Shown here piece after piece: positions 20,623 to 29,450 of a stretch of DNA of 64,000 nucleotides; position 1 is the first letter of the stretch; the number at the start of each line of letters is the position of its first letter. A model generated the notes under the pieces. That model was not told where the DNA came from, made no database searches, and saw only the letters and a program-made list of their open reading frames with translations. The stretch lies in NCBI GenBank assembly GCA_038319025.1, contig JBBQCW010000006.1:118009-182008 (forward strand). The letters run 5' to 3'. This stretch comes from JBBQCW01 sp038319025 (GTDB lineage Bacteria > Actinomycetota > Thermoleophilia > Solirubrobacterales > Solirubrobacteraceae). A program made the position numbers and the translations under genes.

Positions 20623-22055
20623 ACGCACCGATCAGTCGCTTGTTCGCCCTCGTGGTCGTCATGTTCGCGGTGCTCGTCTACTTCACCTCGAAGTCCACGG
20701 TGTTCAACGCGGATGCGCTGCGCAACAACCCCAAGAACCAGCGCACGCTGCTGGCTCAGCAGAAGATCCACCGCGGCCCGATCCGGGCCGCCGACAACAG
20801 CGCGCTGGCCCGCAGCGTGCCCGCACCGGGGCAGACGTGGACGCGGATCTATCCACCCGGCGCCCTGTTTCCGCATGCCGTCGGCTACTCGTTCACCACG
20901 TTCGGCCGAGCAGGCCTGGAGCGCTATTACAACGATGAGTTGACGGGCCGGCGCAACGAGTTCTCCTCGATCCTTGACCAGCTGGCCGGACGCAAGGAGG
21001 TCGGCGATCAACTGGTCACTCATCTCGTCCCGGCCGCCCAGCAGGTGGCGCTTACCGACCTGGCCGGTCGACGTGGCGCGGTCATCGCGATGGACCCGAG
21101 GACGGGCGCGGTGCAGGTGATGGCCAGCGTCCCCGGCTACAACCAGAACCTGCTGCGCGATCCGAAGACCGCCACGGCGCTCAACAAGGACCCAGCCTCA
21201 CCGCTGTTCAACCGCACGACCCAGTCGGGCTATCCGCCGGGCTCGACGTTCAAGGTGGTTACTGCGATCGCGGCGATCGACAGCGGTCGCTACACCCCGG
21301 ATTCCACGGTCAACGGTAAGAGCCCCATCACCATTTCGGGCACGCCCCTGAGCAACGACGCCAACGAACAGTTCGGCGATATCACCTTGACCAAAGCCCT
21401 CACCTTTTCGGTCAACACCGTGTGGGCACAGGTGGCCAAGGACCTCGGGCCGCGGATCATGAACAAGTACATGCGGCGCCTGGGCTTCTTCGCCGATCCG
21501 CCGCTCGATTACCCGCACGATCAGATCCGCCCCAGCGGTGAGTACATCCACAACGGCCAGACGCTTGTCGACGCGGCCGACGGCGCCGTCGACATCGGTC
21601 GCATGGGCATCGGGCAGGACAAGCTGAACGTGACGCCGCTGCAGATGGCGATGGTCGCTTCGGCGGTCGCCAACGGGGGTGTGCTGATGAAGCCGCACCT
21701 GGGCAGCAAGATCGTCGACCCGGACGGCCGGGTTCGCGATGCCGTGCAGCCGGAGCAGCAGTCGCGGGTGATGTCCGCGAAGTCCGCCCACGAGGTCGGA
21801 GTCATGATGGCCCAGGTGGTCAACGAGGGCACCGGCACCGCGGCTGCGCTGCAGGGCATCCAGGTGGCGGGCAAGACGGGCACCGCGCAGATCGACATTC
21901 AGAACAACATCACGCAGCCGTGGTTCATCGCGTTTGCGCCCGTGATCAACCCGCGCGTGGCCGTCGCGGTGACGGTGGAACGCACGCAAGGGGGGTTCGG
22001 CGGTACGGTCGCCGCCCCCATCGCCAAGGACGTGATGGAGACGCTGCTGCGATGA
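20619..22055 (+). CDS. pbpA: Class B penicillin-binding protein (transpeptidase)
   Basis: This membrane-anchored D,D-transpeptidase crosslinks peptidoglycan. From the ATG overlapping the rodA stop it is 478 aa, as expected for actinobacterial PbpA. One N-terminal helix (LFALVVVMFAVLVYF) is followed by a dimerisation-type domain and the transpeptidase domain. The three active-site motifs are SxxK in STFKVVTAIAAID (near residue 208), SxN in SVNTVWAQV (near 264) and KTG in AGKTGTAQI (near 418). It ends in an ATGA overlap with pknB. Confidence 0.94.
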   Translation: MNAPISRLFALVVVMFAVLVYFTSKSTVFNADALRNNPKNQRTLLAQQKIHRGPIRAADNSALARSVPAPGQTWTRIYPPGALFPHAVGYSFTTFGRAGLERYYNDELTGRRNEFSSILDQLAGRKEVGDQLVTHLVPAAQQVALTDLAGRRGAVIAMDPRTGAVQVMASVPGYNQNLLRDPKTATALNKDPASPLFNRTTQSGYPPGSTFKVVTAIAAIDSGRYTPDSTVNGKSPITISGTPLSNDANEQFGDITLTKALTFSVNTVWAQVAKDLGPRIMNKYMRRLGFFADPPLDYPHDQIRPSGEYIHNGQTLVDAADGAVDIGRMGIGQDKLNVTPLQMAMVASAVANGGVLMKPHLGSKIVDPDGRVRDAVQPEQQSRVMSAKSAHEVGVMMAQVVNEGTGTAAALQGIQVAGKTGTAQIDIQNNITQPWFIAFAPVINPRVAVAVTVERTQGGFGGTVAAPIAKDVMETLLR

Positions 22056-23935
22056 CTCAACGCATTGAACCCGGAACCCTCGTCGACGAGCGCTATCGCG
22101 TGCTGTATCGCGTCGGCTCTGGCGGGATGGCCGACGTGTACTGCGCGGAGGACATTCAGCTCGGTCGGCGCATCGCGCTGAAGGTTCTGTACCAGCGCTT
22201 CGCCGAGGACGCCGAGTTCGTCGAACGCTTCCGCCGTGAGGCGTCCAGCGCCGCCGGCCTGCAGCATCCCAATGTCGTCTCGGTGTACGACCGCGGCGCG
22301 TTCGACGGTACTTACTACATCGCCATGGAGTACCTGGAAGGGCGCTCGCTCAAGCAGGTCATCATCGACGAGGCGCCCCTGGATCAGGCGCGCGCGATCG
22401 ATCTCACCGACCAGATCCTGCGGGCCGCCCGGTTTGCTCACAAGCGCGGCATCATCCACCGCGATCTGAAGCCGCAGAACGTGATCGTGGACGAAGAGGG
22501 CCGCGCCAAGGTCACCGACTTCGGGATCGCCCGGGCCGGCGCGTCGGACATGACGGAGACCGGGTCGATCATGGGCACCGCCCAGTACCTGTCGCCCGAG
22601 CAGGCCCAGGGCCACGCCGTCGGCCCGACCTCCGATCTGTACGCGATCGGGATCATCCTTTACGAGTTGCTCACCGGTCGCCTGCCGTTCGAGGGGGAGA
22701 GTGCCGTCAGCATCGCGCTCAAGCAGGTCAGCGAGCCGCCTCTGCCTCCCTCGCAGATCGTCGCCGGAATCTCCCCTGAGCTCGAGTACGTCAACCTGAC
22801 CGCGCTGGCCAAGGACCCGGCCGCCCGCTATCAGGACGCCGACCAGTTCATGGCCGCGCTCGAGCAGGCCCGCTTGAACCTCGCCCGCGCCGGCGATCCG
22901 AACACGCAGGGATATGTGGCCGTCGCGCCTATGGCACCGCTGGTGCCGTATGAGCCGGAAAGCGCTGAAGAGATCGCCGCTCGCAAGCGCAAGCGTCTGA
23001 TCATCATCGGGGCGATCGCTGCCTTTCTGCTGCTGGCCGGCGTGGCGTTTGCCGCCTTCTCGGCGAACAAGAACACGCAGGTCGTCGTGCCGGATGTTGT
23101 GGGTGCCACGCAGGCTTCGGCACAGCGCGCGCTGGAGAACGCCGGGTTCTCCACCGACACCACTTCGCAGACGTCCAAGCAGCCCGCCGGGAACGTGATC
23201 GGGCAGAACCCCGACGGTGGGACCCAGGCCGACAAGGGCGCCACAGTGACGCTGACGATCTCCTCCGGCCCCGCGCAGGCGACCGTGCCGCCGGTGTCCG
23301 GCGAAGGACGGAACGCCGCCACCTCTGAGCTTGAGAAGCTTGGATTCGTGGTGCGGCAGGTGATGCGCACCGATCAGACGGTGGCGCTCAACCACGTCAT
23401 CTCCTCCAGCCCTGATGCGGGCGCCAAGGCGGACGTCGGCTCCACCGTCACGCTCTACGTTTCCTCGGGCGTGGCGCAGGTGACGGTGCCGGCTGTGGTC
23501 AACCAGAACATCGATGATGCGCGCTCACAGTTGCAAGCCGTCGGGTTCGTCGTCGCCACCGTGCAGCAGACCACACAAACGCAAGATCCCGGCACCGTGC
23601 TGGCCCAGTCGCCCACCGCCACCACCAAGGCGGGCAAGGGTTCCACGGTCACGCTGACGGTGGCCAAGGCGCCCACGTCGGTCGCCGTTCCCGATGTCGT
23701 CGGGCGCTCGGAAGGCACCGCCACCAACACACTTGAGGGCGCGGGCTTCACGGTCAATGTGACAACCGAGGACGTGGACACGCAGAAACAGGACGGGATT
23801 GTGCAGTCCCAGACGCCCGGTGGCGGCGGCAAGGCAAAGCCCGGCAGCTCCGTGACGATCGTGGTGGGTAAGACCGGGCAGGTCCCGACCACGCCGACGA
23901 CCACGCCGACGACGCCGACCACCCCGGGCCCCTGA
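22052..23935 (+). CDS. pknB: PASTA-domain serine/threonine kinase PknB
   Basis: This receptor kinase senses peptidoglycan fragments or lipid II and regulates growth and division. It is 627 aa. The kinase domain has GSGGMADVY, IALKVLYQ, IIHRDLKPQNV, TDFGIARAG and a GTAQYLSPEQAQG activation-loop end. A membrane helix (LIIIGAIAAFLLLAGVAF) lies near residue 312, followed by four PASTA repeats (about 345-610) and a Thr-Pro-rich tail. There is no second kinase equivalent to pknA between pbpA and pknB, unlike mycobacteria. Its stop overlaps the ddl start (TGATG). Confidence 0.95.
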   Translation: MTQRIEPGTLVDERYRVLYRVGSGGMADVYCAEDIQLGRRIALKVLYQRFAEDAEFVERFRREASSAAGLQHPNVVSVYDRGAFDGTYYIAMEYLEGRSLKQVIIDEAPLDQARAIDLTDQILRAARFAHKRGIIHRDLKPQNVIVDEEGRAKVTDFGIARAGASDMTETGSIMGTAQYLSPEQAQGHAVGPTSDLYAIGIILYELLTGRLPFEGESAVSIALKQVSEPPLPPSQIVAGISPELEYVNLTALAKDPAARYQDADQFMAALEQARLNLARAGDPNTQGYVAVAPMAPLVPYEPESAEEIAARKRKRLIIIGAIAAFLLLAGVAFAAFSANKNTQVVVPDVVGATQASAQRALENAGFSTDTTSQTSKQPAGNVIGQNPDGGTQADKGATVTLTISSGPAQATVPPVSGEGRNAATSELEKLGFVVRQVMRTDQTVALNHVISSSPDAGAKADVGSTVTLYVSSGVAQVTVPAVVNQNIDDARSQLQAVGFVVATVQQTTQTQDPGTVLAQSPTATTKAGKGSTVTLTVAKAPTSVAVPDVVGRSEGTATNTLEGAGFTVNVTTEDVDTQKQDGIVQSQTPGGGGKAKPGSSVTIVVGKTGQVPTTPTTTPTTPTTPGP

Positions 23936-24921
23936 TGCTCATCGCCGTGATCGGCGGCGGGCGCTCCAGCGAGCACGACGTGTCGCTCGCCAGCGCCGCG
24001 TCCGTGCGCGAGGGGTTGGTGCAGGCCGGTCACGAGGTCCTCGCCGTGACGGCCGAGCGCGATGGTCGCTGGACGTCGGGCGGAGCCGAGGTCACCCTGC
24101 ATGCAGGCGGCGGCCTGCTGGGTGCCGACGTCGTCTTCCCCGTCCTGCATGGGCCGTTCGGGGAGGACGGCACCGTCCAAGGCCTGCTCGAACTGCTGGA
24201 CGTGCCCTACGTGGGCGCAGGTGTGCTCGCCGCGGCGGCTTGCATGGACAAGCTGGTGGCCAAGGACTTGATGGCGGCCGGCGGGATGCCGCAGGTGAAG
24301 TACGCGGCGGTGCTGGCGCACGATTGGGCCGGGGACCGCGACTCGGTCCTCGCCGGCCTGACGGGCCTCGGGTTGCCGGTCTTCGTCAAGCCCGCTCGGC
24401 TGGGATCATCGGTCGGCATCGCCAAGGTGACGACCACAGAAGAGATGCCCGCCGCGCTGGACGGCGCCTTCGCGCACGACCCGCGCGTGATCGTGGAGGC
24501 AGGCTGTGCAGGCCTGGAGATCGAGTGTTCGGTCATCGGCCACACCGACTCCCCGCGCGCGAGCGATCCCGGTGAGATCGTGATCGCGAGCGATTGGTAC
24601 GACTACGAAGCCAAGTACACGCCAGGTGGCATGTCCCTCCAGATCCCGGCGAGAATTCCCCCCGCCGTGGCTGAGCGCGTGCGCGAACTGGCGTGCCGCG
24701 CGTTCACCCTGTCGGGCTGCTCGGGCCTGGCCCGTGCAGACTTCTTCGTCGACGGTGATGACGTACTGCTCAACGAGCTGAACACCATGCCCGGGTTCAC
24801 GCCTACAAGCGTCTTCGGAAAGTTGTGGGCCGCCTCCGGCATCGCGTACGACGAACTCGTCGACGAGCTGGTGCGCCTGGCCGTCGAGCGCCACGCCGCC
24901 GAGAGCGCGTACGAGTTCTAG
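23935..24921 (+). CDS. ddl: D-alanine--D-alanine ligase
   Basis: Ddl joins two D-alanines for the peptidoglycan stem. It is 328 aa with an ATP-grasp fold. IAVIGGGRSSEHDVSLASA is the N-terminal signature, GPFGEDGTVQGLLELL follows, and KPARLGSSVGI lines the ATP site. NELNTMPGFTPTSVF carries the metal-binding residues. It is the last gene of the cell-wall signalling operon, linked to pknB by a 1-nt overlap. Mycobacterial operons with the same kinases do not carry ddl here. Confidence 0.94.
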   Translation: MLIAVIGGGRSSEHDVSLASAASVREGLVQAGHEVLAVTAERDGRWTSGGAEVTLHAGGGLLGADVVFPVLHGPFGEDGTVQGLLELLDVPYVGAGVLAAAACMDKLVAKDLMAAGGMPQVKYAAVLAHDWAGDRDSVLAGLTGLGLPVFVKPARLGSSVGIAKVTTTEEMPAALDGAFAHDPRVIVEAGCAGLEIECSVIGHTDSPRASDPGEIVIASDWYDYEAKYTPGGMSLQIPARIPPAVAERVRELACRAFTLSGCSGLARADFFVDGDDVLLNELNTMPGFTPTSVFGKLWAASGIAYDELVDELVRLAVERHAAESAYEF

Positions 24922-24936
24922 ACGCACGTAAGGGTC

Positions 24937-25932
24937 TCAGGCTATGAGGCCTTCTTCGCGGAGCCAGCGCTCGGTACGGGCCATGCCGTCAGCCAGGTCC
25001 ACCTTGGGCTCAAAGCCGAGCAGGGTGCGCGCCTTCTCGATCGAGTAGCTGCCGGTTCGCATCAGGTAGCGGACGGTCTCGGGGTTGTTCTCGGTCCCTC
25101 TACCGCGTAGTCGGGAGAACGCCGCTGTCGCCCCGGTGGCCACCACCAGCAGTGAGGTCGGCAGCGTACGAACGTGGTCCTTGCCGGCCATGCGGGCGAG
25201 GTAATTGAAGTACTCGTAGTTGGTGACCGGCACTCCGCTGGTGAGGGTGAACACCTGGCCGGAGCCGTCGGGGTGGGTCGCCGCGAGCACGGTCCCATCG
25301 ACGAGGTCGTCCACGTAGATCGGGCTGAAGATGCCTCGGCCGCCGTCAGGCAATACGAATTGACCGGCCTTGATTATCTCCAGCGGCATCAGGACCCAGG
25401 GTCGCGAGCCTGGCCCGTACACGTCCCCGGGTCGGATCACCGTTACGGGGATTTGGCCGGCGGCGTGCGCCTGCAGGGCGACCTGCTCGGCGGCCACTTT
25501 GGTGTTCACGTAAGGGCTGCCGTCAGGTCGCGTCGGCCAGTTCTCGTCCACTCCGTCGGGGAAGCCGCCGTCGCCAAAGGCACGGATGGATGAGAACAGG
25601 ACAAACCGTTTCGCGCTGCCCCGGGTCGCCGCGTCGATCGCGCGGCGGGTGCCGAGGACGTTGACCTGCCACTGCTCGTCGAATCCGACGGCGTTCGAAA
25701 CCACCGCCGCCGTATGCACGAACAGCTCACAGCCTTGGGCCGCTTCCTGCCAAGTGCCCGCCGCCGAGATATCTCCGGCGACCACGCCGAGGTCGTCGTT
25801 CGCCCGTACGTCAACGCCGCGAACGGTCCAGCCCTCGGTGCGCAGGCGCTGGGCGATCGCGCCTCCGATGAAGCCGAGTGCGCCCGTGATGAACGCGGTC
25901 CGGCTGGGCGGCGTTGGTTCAGTGATGCTCAT
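24937..25932 (-). CDS. NAD-dependent epimerase/dehydratase family protein
   Basis: This 331-aa extended short-chain dehydrogenase has the nucleotide-binding motif TGALGFIGGAIAQRL and the catalytic YVNTKVAAEQ (YxxxK). The shape and segments such as VIRPGDVYGPGSRPWVLMP resemble the 3-beta-hydroxysteroid dehydrogenase/sugar epimerase group. The ATG has a GGAG site 5 nt upstream. The substrate cannot be read from the sequence. It converges on ddl with a 15-nt gap. Confidence 0.85.
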   Translation of the reverse strand: MSITEPTPPSRTAFITGALGFIGGAIAQRLRTEGWTVRGVDVRANDDLGVVAGDISAAGTWQEAAQGCELFVHTAAVVSNAVGFDEQWQVNVLGTRRAIDAATRGSAKRFVLFSSIRAFGDGGFPDGVDENWPTRPDGSPYVNTKVAAEQVALQAHAAGQIPVTVIRPGDVYGPGSRPWVLMPLEIIKAGQFVLPDGGRGIFSPIYVDDLVDGTVLAATHPDGSGQVFTLTSGVPVTNYEYFNYLARMAGKDHVRTLPTSLLVVATGATAAFSRLRGRGTENNPETVRYLMRTGSYSIEKARTLLGFEPKVDLADGMARTERWLREEGLIA

Positions 25933-25959
25933 GTTGCTCCGTTGGGCCTGGGTTCGCGA

Positions 25960-26661
25960 TCAGCTCAACGCTACTTCGAGGCCCTGCGCGAGCAGACTGA
26001 GGGAGAACACGCCCACCAGCCAGCCCACGATGCGCAGGCCGTTGGCGTTGAGCCAGGTGGCGAACGTGGCCACCTGCTTTGTGGTGGCCCGCGGACTAAC
26101 GAGATACCCGATGAGCGGCACCTCGAGCATGAGGAACATGATCGCGTTGAACACCATGATCAGAAGCAGCTTCTGTCCGGATGAGTATCCGCCCGTGGCG
26201 ATGTCTCCCAGCGCCAGAAGGTAGAGCGGGCCTGGAAGGTTGATGGTCATCCCCACCGCAAAGGCGACTGTCACCGACGCGCCGTTCAGTTGCCGCTCGA
26301 CCCAGGACGGCCCGTCCTTGGTCTTGCGCTTGGCGCGCCGCGTGGGATGGCGCCGGCGCCAATCGTCGAGTACCTGTCGCCCGCGGTTCGAGGCGAGCAG
26401 CCAGGCCAGCAGCAGGCCGAACACGCCGCCCGCGACGGAGAGCACCGGATGGGGGTTGGATGCTGTGCTGCCGACCACCTCGTCCCCATGCTGAAACAGC
26501 CGCACGATCAGAATGCCGCAGGTGACACTCACGATCATCCCGCCCATGTAGAAGGCGAGCAGTAGGCGTCGCGGCTCGGGCCGCGAGATCAGGATCGCCA
26601 CACAGGCCAGCAGCAGGGGGAAGACTGCCGCGCCGAACGCCAGCAGGACGATCTCGGCCAT
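25960..26661 (-). CDS. GAP (Sap-type) family membrane transporter
   Basis: This is a 233-aa protein with about six membrane helices, starting MAEIVLLAFGAAVFPLLLAC. It matches the GAP/Sap family of actinobacteria, related to LysE transporters, whose mycobacterial members help move glycolipids across the membrane. A basic loop (HPTRRAKRKTKD) separates the two halves. It starts 3 nt after the stop of a Ser/Thr kinase, so the two are probably co-expressed and the kinase could regulate it. Confidence 0.72.
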   Translation of the reverse strand: MAEIVLLAFGAAVFPLLLACVAILISRPEPRRLLLAFYMGGMIVSVTCGILIVRLFQHGDEVVGSTASNPHPVLSVAGGVFGLLLAWLLASNRGRQVLDDWRRRHPTRRAKRKTKDGPSWVERQLNGASVTVAFAVGMTINLPGPLYLLALGDIATGGYSSGQKLLLIMVFNAIMFLMLEVPLIGYLVSPRATTKQVATFATWLNANGLRIVGWLVGVFSLSLLAQGLEVALS

Positions 26662-26664
26662 CGG

Positions 26665-28161
26665 CTAGCGGTACAGCCCCAGCTCCGAGATCGAGATCCG
26701 CTCGCCGCCCGGCGGCAACTTCGTGAACCACAGCAGGTAGTACTTGAAACGGTTGCCGGCGGTGTCGAGCGGCACATCGTTGGAGCGCTTCGCCGCTGTG
26801 ATCGTGGCGATCGCGGGGCCCCAGCCCTGCAGGTTCGAGGGCGGACCGTCGGCGGCGGCGAAGACCTCGCCGTTCCACCCGGGGGTCTGGGTGAGGATCG
26901 ACATCTGACGGGCCGCGATCGGCGTGGCCGATGTCACGTAGATGCCAACCCCTTCCTTGGGGGCAAAGGTACGGGCGGTGTACCCCTCGGTCGTCCAGAA
27001 CGAGTTGCGGTCGCGATCCAGGATGCTGGAGACGGTGTCGCTGTGTTCCTTCCCGTCTCCGGGCGGAGGGTCGAACGCGTGCGCCGCATCGGTGGCGAGG
27101 GAGACCGGTATGAGCCCGGGCGGGGCGGCGGCGATCGGCCCGCCCGATCCCTTGATGGCGTGGTCGGACGCGAATACGCCGACGATCGCCAGCACACCGA
27201 CGATCACGACGGCCAGTAGGACGAAGTAGGCGGCCGAGTGGCGCATCCGCAGCGGTAGGCGCCGACGTGACGTCTCGGGCAGGGTGCGCAGGACGGCGGC
27301 CGTCTCGCCGGTGACCTGGCCGGATCGAGCCGCCTCGATGGAGAGCAGGTCCTCCAATTCGGCGATCATCTCGTCGGCGTCGGCGTACCGCTCGTCGAGG
27401 TCCTTGGCGGTGGCCCGGTCGACGGCGGTGGCGAGCGCGGTCGATACCTCAGGCCGGCGGATCTGCACGTCCGGGATCTCCTCGCGCACGTGCTTCATCG
27501 CCACGGCCACCTGGTTCTCACCCTTGAACGGCACGTCCCCGGTGAGCATCTCGAAGAGGACGATGCCCAGGGAGTACAGGTCGGACTGGCCGGTCACGGC
27601 GTGGCCAAGTGCCTGCTCAGGGGAGACGTAGTCGGTGGTGCCCAACACTCGCCCGTCGGCGGTCAGGCCCTCCTGGTCGAGAGTACGGGCGATGCCGAAG
27701 TCGGTGACCTTGGCCAAGCCTTCGGCGTCCACCAGGACGTTCTGAGGCTTTACATCGCGGTGCACGATGCCGCGACTGTGGGCGTAGCCGAGGGCTCGGG
27801 CGATCTCGATCGCATACGCGACGGCCTCGGAGGTGTCCAGCCGCTCGTGGCGGCGAATGCGGTCCTTGAGCGTCTCGCCTTCGACGTATTCAAGGACGAT
27901 GAACGGCGTACCGTCATCTTCCCCCGCGTCGATCACGCCGACGATGTGGGGGTGGCTGAGCTTCGCCACGGCGCGCGCCTCCCGGCGAAAGCGCTCGAGC
28001 TGCTCGGACTGTGCCGCCACATCGCGGTGCATGATCTTGATCGCCACCGGCCGCTCCAGCGTGGTGTCGAAGGCGCGGTAGACCGTCGACATGCCGCCGG
28101 TCCCGACCTGCTGGTCGATCCGGAACCGGTCTGCGATGAGGGTGCCGACGGTTGCGCTCAC
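26665..28161 (-). CDS. Serine/threonine kinase with extracellular discoidin-like domain
   Basis: This 498-aa kinase has GTGGMSTVYRAFD, the ATP Lys in VAIKIMHRD, GIVHRDVKPQNVL, TDFGIARTL and TTDYVSPEQALG, so it should be active. A membrane helix (YFVLLAVVIVGVLAIVGVF) follows near residue 312. The extracellular end (SSILDRDRNSFWTTEGYTA to ISISELGLYR) reads like a galactose-binding, F5/8-type C fold rather than PASTA repeats. It begins with GTG and is upstream of the GAP-family transporter. Confidence 0.88.
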   Translation of the reverse strand: MSATVGTLIADRFRIDQQVGTGGMSTVYRAFDTTLERPVAIKIMHRDVAAQSEQLERFRREARAVAKLSHPHIVGVIDAGEDDGTPFIVLEYVEGETLKDRIRRHERLDTSEAVAYAIEIARALGYAHSRGIVHRDVKPQNVLVDAEGLAKVTDFGIARTLDQEGLTADGRVLGTTDYVSPEQALGHAVTGQSDLYSLGIVLFEMLTGDVPFKGENQVAVAMKHVREEIPDVQIRRPEVSTALATAVDRATAKDLDERYADADEMIAELEDLLSIEAARSGQVTGETAAVLRTLPETSRRRLPLRMRHSAAYFVLLAVVIVGVLAIVGVFASDHAIKGSGGPIAAAPPGLIPVSLATDAAHAFDPPPGDGKEHSDTVSSILDRDRNSFWTTEGYTARTFAPKEGVGIYVTSATPIAARQMSILTQTPGWNGEVFAAADGPPSNLQGWGPAIATITAAKRSNDVPLDTAGNRFKYYLLWFTKLPPGGERISISELGLYR

Positions 28162-28292
28162 TGTTTGTATTGTGCCCGTGCCGAGTTGAGGTCACGCAAA
28201 GGTGCGCGATCAGCGACAACTGCGCCTTCCGTGAGATTCGGCGCAAAGGGGTGCTTTACCTACCAGTGACACATCCGTCCCACCGCTTCCCC

Positions 28293-28298
28293 TACGCT
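28293..28298 (+). promoter_or_regulatory. -10 element for leaderless phosphoesterase transcript
   Basis: TACGCT lies 6 nt before the ATG at 28305, with no ribosome site. This spacing puts the transcription start at the ATG. Confidence 0.5.
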
Positions 28299-28304
28299 GC
28301 GCGC

Positions 28305-29423
28305 ATGCTTCGTTCTCTTCGCCTCCCCGTTCTCGCCGCGCTGATCACGACCACCGCGCTGCTGGTGCCGTCGGTCGCCGTCGCCAAGACCAAGGTGCCG
28401 CCGATCGGGCATGTCTTCGTGATCGTGCTGGAGAACGAGAGTGCGGGCAGCACCTTCGGGCCCACGTCGCAGGCGCCCTACTTGGCGAAGACGCTCAAGT
28501 CCAAGGGTGTGTTCGTGCCTAACTACTACGGCGTCACGCACGTGAGCCTGGGCAACTACATCGCGATGATCAGCGGCCAAGGTTCGACTCCGCAGACGCA
28601 GGTCGACTGCCCGGTCTACGCCCCGTTCGTATCGACGGGTACCGGAGCGGACGGCCAAGCGCTGGGCGCCGGCTGCGCCTACCCGGCCTCGGTGCCGACC
28701 GTCGCCAGTCAGTTGAAGGCCAAGAAGCTCACCTGGAAGGGCTACATGGAGGACATGGGCAACAACCCCGCCCGCGAGTCCGCCACCTGCGCCCACCCCG
28801 TACTTGATGCGCCGGATCCGACCCTGCGCGCCTCGGTGGGCGATCAGTACGCCACGCGCCACAACCCGTTCGTCTACTTCACCGGCATCACCGGTTCGAG
28901 TGATTGCGCCAAGAACGACGTGCCGCTGACCAAGCTGGCCGGTGATCTGAAGTCGATCAAGAAGACGGGGAACTTCAACCTCATCTCCCCCAACCTGTGC
29001 CACGACGGCCACGACGAGCCGTGCGTGGACGGGCAGCCCGGCGGGCTCGTGAGCGCCAACAGCTTCCTGCAGACATGGGTGCCCAAGATCACGTCCTCGG
29101 CCGCCTACAAAAAGGACGGCATGCTGATCGTGACGTTCGATGAGGCGGAGGCTGCCGGTGCCGAGGCCGATTCCACCGGGATCCCCAACTCGCCGACCTT
29201 CCCCAACGTGACGGCCAACTCCCTCACGGGCGGCGCCGGTGGTGGTCGTGTCGGGGCCGTGATCCTGTCGCATCACACCAAGGCCGGAACGACGACGCAG
29301 AAGAACTACAACCACTTCTCACTGCTGGGCAGCGTCGAAGGAGTCTTTGGCCTGAAGAAGCTCGGTTACGCCGCCCGCAGCGCGACACCGCTGTTCGGCA
29401 AGGACATCTTCAGCGTGAAGTAG
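28305..29423 (+). CDS. Secreted phosphoesterase family protein
   Basis: This 372-aa protein starts with a signal peptide (LRLPVLAALITTTALLVPSV, cleavage near AVAKT). It belongs to the phosphoesterase family (PF04185: acid phosphatase, phospholipase C-like). IGHVFVIVLENESAGSTFG contains the metal-binding start, PNYYGVTHVSLGNYIAMISG carries the nucleophile region, and MLIVTFDEAEAAG is the later metal site. The substrate is unknown; it could be phospholipid, nucleotide or phosphoester scavenging outside the cell. Confidence 0.85.
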   Translation: MLRSLRLPVLAALITTTALLVPSVAVAKTKVPPIGHVFVIVLENESAGSTFGPTSQAPYLAKTLKSKGVFVPNYYGVTHVSLGNYIAMISGQGSTPQTQVDCPVYAPFVSTGTGADGQALGAGCAYPASVPTVASQLKAKKLTWKGYMEDMGNNPARESATCAHPVLDAPDPTLRASVGDQYATRHNPFVYFTGITGSSDCAKNDVPLTKLAGDLKSIKKTGNFNLISPNLCHDGHDEPCVDGQPGGLVSANSFLQTWVPKITSSAAYKKDGMLIVTFDEAEAAGAEADSTGIPNSPTFPNVTANSLTGGAGGGRVGAVILSHHTKAGTTTQKNYNHFSLLGSVEGVFGLKKLGYAARSATPLFGKDIFSVK

Positions 29424-29450
29424 AGCGGTCGGGCGTGCGCGTGCGGCGGA

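Noticed and set aside
21899..23395. 498-codon antisense frame across pbpA and pknB
   Set aside because: Same GC-driven shadow. Both plus-strand genes have all catalytic motifs.
23880..23932. Tandem ACG/CCG-type repeat at the end of pknB
   Set aside because: It encodes a Thr-Pro-rich tail, normal low-complexity at the end of PASTA kinases, not a regulatory repeat.
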